DNA from: Rhodopseudomonas palustris JSC-3b
GTDB lineage: Bacteria; Pseudomonadota; Alphaproteobacteria; Rhizobiales; Xanthobacteraceae
Assembly: GCA_000504425.1 (NCBI GenBank)
Contig: KI632513.1
Location: forward strand, 2,236,386-2,300,385
Direction: 5' to 3'
DNA length: 64,000 bases
The notes beneath the pieces were generated by a model. That model worked only from the letters and a program-made list of their open reading frames with translations. It made no database searches and was not told the origin of the DNA. Both the position numbers and the translations under genes were made by a program. Below, piece after piece: positions 62,699 to 64,000 of this stretch. Positions within the stretch are counted from its first letter, which is position 1, and each line of letters opens with the position of its first letter.

Positions 62699-64000
62699 AT
62701 GCACGGATTGATGCAAGATTGGCCTTTGTTGTGTCATCGGATTATCGACCATGCGGCGATGATCCATGGTGGTCGCGAAGTTGTCACCCGGTCGGTGGAG
62801 GGACCTATTCACCGCACCACCTACGCCGAGATTCGGCAGCGTTCGTTGCAGGTGGCACAGCGCCTGGATCGCGAGGGCATCAAGCTCGGTGACCGGGTCG
62901 CCACCATCGCCTGGAATACCTGGCGCCATCTCGAAGCATGGTACGGAATTATGGGTATCGGCGCGATCTGCCATACCGTCAACCCGCGTCTTTTCCCCGA
63001 ACAGATTGCCTGGATCATCAATCACGCCGAAGACCGGCTGGTGATGACCGACCTGACCTTCGTGCCGATTCTGGAGAAGATCGCCTCGCAACTGCCGAGC
63101 GTTGAGCGCTTCATCATCCTCACCGATGCCGCGCATATGCCGCAGACCACGCTGAAGAACGCGGTCGCCTATGAGGAGTGGATTGCCGAGGCCGACGGCA
63201 ACTTCAAGTGGAAGACTTTTGACGAAAACACCGCCGCGGCGATGTGCTATACTTCCGGCACCACCGGCGACCCGAAGGGCGTGCTGTATTCGCACCGCTC
63301 GAATGTGCTGCACGCGCTGATGGCCAATAATGGCGACGCGCTCGGCACCACCGCCAATGATACCATGCTGCCCGTGGTGCCGCTGTTCCACGCCAACAGC
63401 TGGGGCATCGCGTTCTCAGCGCCGTCGATGGGCACCAAGCTGGTGATGCCGGGCCCGAAACTCGACGGCGCCTCGGTCTATGAGCTGCTCTCCACCGAAA
63501 AGGTCACCCATACCGCCGGCGTGCCGACCGTGTGGCTGATGCTGCTGCAATACATGGAGAAGGAAAAGAAGACCCTGCCCGATCTGCGCATGGTGGTGTG
63601 CGGCGGCTCGGCGATGCCGCGCGCCATGATCAAGGCGTTCACCGACATGGGCATCGACGCGCGCCACGCCTGGGGCATGACCGAGATGAGCCCGCTCGGC
63701 ACCACCTGCTCGCTGCAGCCGCAATTTGCCAGCCTGCCGCGCGAGCAGAAGCTCGACGTGTTGCAGACCCAGGGTTTCCCGCCCTTCATGGTGGAAATGA
63801 AGATCACCGACGACGCCGGCAAGGAGCTGCCGCGCGACGGCAAGACCTTTGGCCGGCTCAAGGTGCGCGGCCCGGCGGTGGCGGGGCGTTATTTCCGGGT
63901 CGATAGCAACATTCTCGACGAGGATGGCTATTTCGACACCGGCGACGTCGCCACGCTCGATGGCTATGGCTACATGCGCATCACCGACCGCTCCAAGGAC
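62699..64000 (+). CDS. Acyl-CoA synthetase (AMP-forming), partial at right edge
   Basis: The first 434 residues of an adenylate-forming ligase are visible; about 110 C-terminal residues lie outside the window. The ATP motif CYTSGTTGDPKGVLYSHRS, VVPLFHANSWG, HAWGMTEMSPLGT and GYFDTGDVATLDGYGYMRITDRSKD are present. The sequence resembles medium/long-chain fatty acyl-CoA and 3-methylmercaptopropionyl-CoA ligases. A strong ribosome-binding site (aggagga) lies 8 bases before the ATG. It is divergent from the extensin-like gene (51-bp gap). The substrate is not determinable from sequence. Confidence 0.95.
   Translation, partial: MHGLMQDWPLLCHRIIDHAAMIHGGREVVTRSVEGPIHRTTYAEIRQRSLQVAQRLDREGIKLGDRVATIAWNTWRHLEAWYGIMGIGAICHTVNPRLFPEQIAWIINHAEDRLVMTDLTFVPILEKIASQLPSVERFIILTDAAHMPQTTLKNAVAYEEWIAEADGNFKWKTFDENTAAAMCYTSGTTGDPKGVLYSHRSNVLHALMANNGDALGTTANDTMLPVVPLFHANSWGIAFSAPSMGTKLVMPGPKLDGASVYELLSTEKVTHTAGVPTVWLMLLQYMEKEKKTLPDLRMVVCGGSAMPRAMIKAFTDMGIDARHAWGMTEMSPLGTTCSLQPQFASLPREQKLDVLQTQGFPPFMVEMKITDDAGKELPRDGKTFGRLKVRGPAVAGRYFRVDSNILDEDGYFDTGDVATLDGYGYMRITDRSKD

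Noticed and set aside
62648-63391. N-terminal extension of the extensin-like protein
   Set aside because: It is antisense to the acyl-CoA synthetase; the signal peptide begins after the GTG at 62647.
1-64000. tRNA, rRNA or CRISPR arrays
   Set aside because: No cloverleaf with a GGTTCGAATCC-like arm, no rRNA hallmark sequence and no regularly spaced repeats with unique spacers were seen by eye; a tRNAscan or Infernal run would settle it.

Overview
The window is a GC-rich, gene-dense chromosomal segment of an alphaproteobacterium of the Rhizobiales. It most resembles the Rhodopseudomonas/Bradyrhizobium group (Nitrobacteraceae). This is inferred from the gene content (PetP/PetR-type regulators beside ilvE, type II lumazine synthase RibH2, Rhizobiales-type small proteins) and from several dispersed palindromic repeat families that I recognise from that group. 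No species was tested by alignment. No rRNA, tRNA, CRISPR array or replication origin was found.

Layout. 1-5500: partial thiD with a triplicated 17-bp repeat at its 5' end, a stand-alone Lrp-type ligand-binding domain, two c-type cytochromes with an orphan CoxL-like molybdenum hydroxylase large subunit, an 18-bp minisatellite and a secreted Gly/Arg/Trp/Tyr repeat protein. 5900-20100: a surface-polysaccharide region with a NodU/CmcH carbamoyltransferase, murJ, a WbpE-like aminotransferase, a WbpB-like oxidoreductase, a UDP-glucuronate-epimerase-like gene, the ADP-heptose and inner-core genes hldE, hldD, waaF, gmhB and waaC, and an MsbA-like ABC transporter. 20100-34250: housekeeping genes (FAH-family protein, two MaoC proteins, ychF-pth-rplY, ubiK, lgt-midA-pgeF, prs with a strong terminator, ribH2, ybjN-like, proC). 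34390-38470: a histidine kinase, PetR-like and PetP-like regulators, and ilvE. 38590-49470: mutL, arfB, an M16 peptidase pair and the classic ribF-ileS-lspA order. 49590-51980: a run of small secreted proteins including an RNase T2.

52150-54190 is a decayed mobile-element island. It holds an IS3-family transposase pseudogene, a dispersed repeat, an AT-richer SHOCT-domain gene and an IS481-family transposase pseudogene. Directly next to it lies a 17-bp perfect palindrome resembling a Zur operator, followed by a DUF2946 protein and a ZnuD-like TonB receptor. This looks like a zinc-responsive outer-membrane uptake operon and is the strongest regulatory finding. 57100-64000: GNAT and NUDIX proteins, a secreted unknown, cspA, corA, an L,D-transpeptidase lipoprotein convergent with an extensin-like (M15-type) protein, and a truncated acyl-CoA synthetase.

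How the parts fit together. Much of the window builds and edits the envelope: heptose core synthesis and transfer, nucleotide-sugar modification, lipid II and lipid flippases, lipoprotein maturation (lgt, lspA), peptidoglycan editing and crosslinking (pgeF, L,D-transpeptidase, extensin-like), and a metal receptor. Start sites were reassigned by ribosome-binding-site spacing and family alignment, often downstream of the longest open frame. Functions rest on motif recognition from memory, not on searches.
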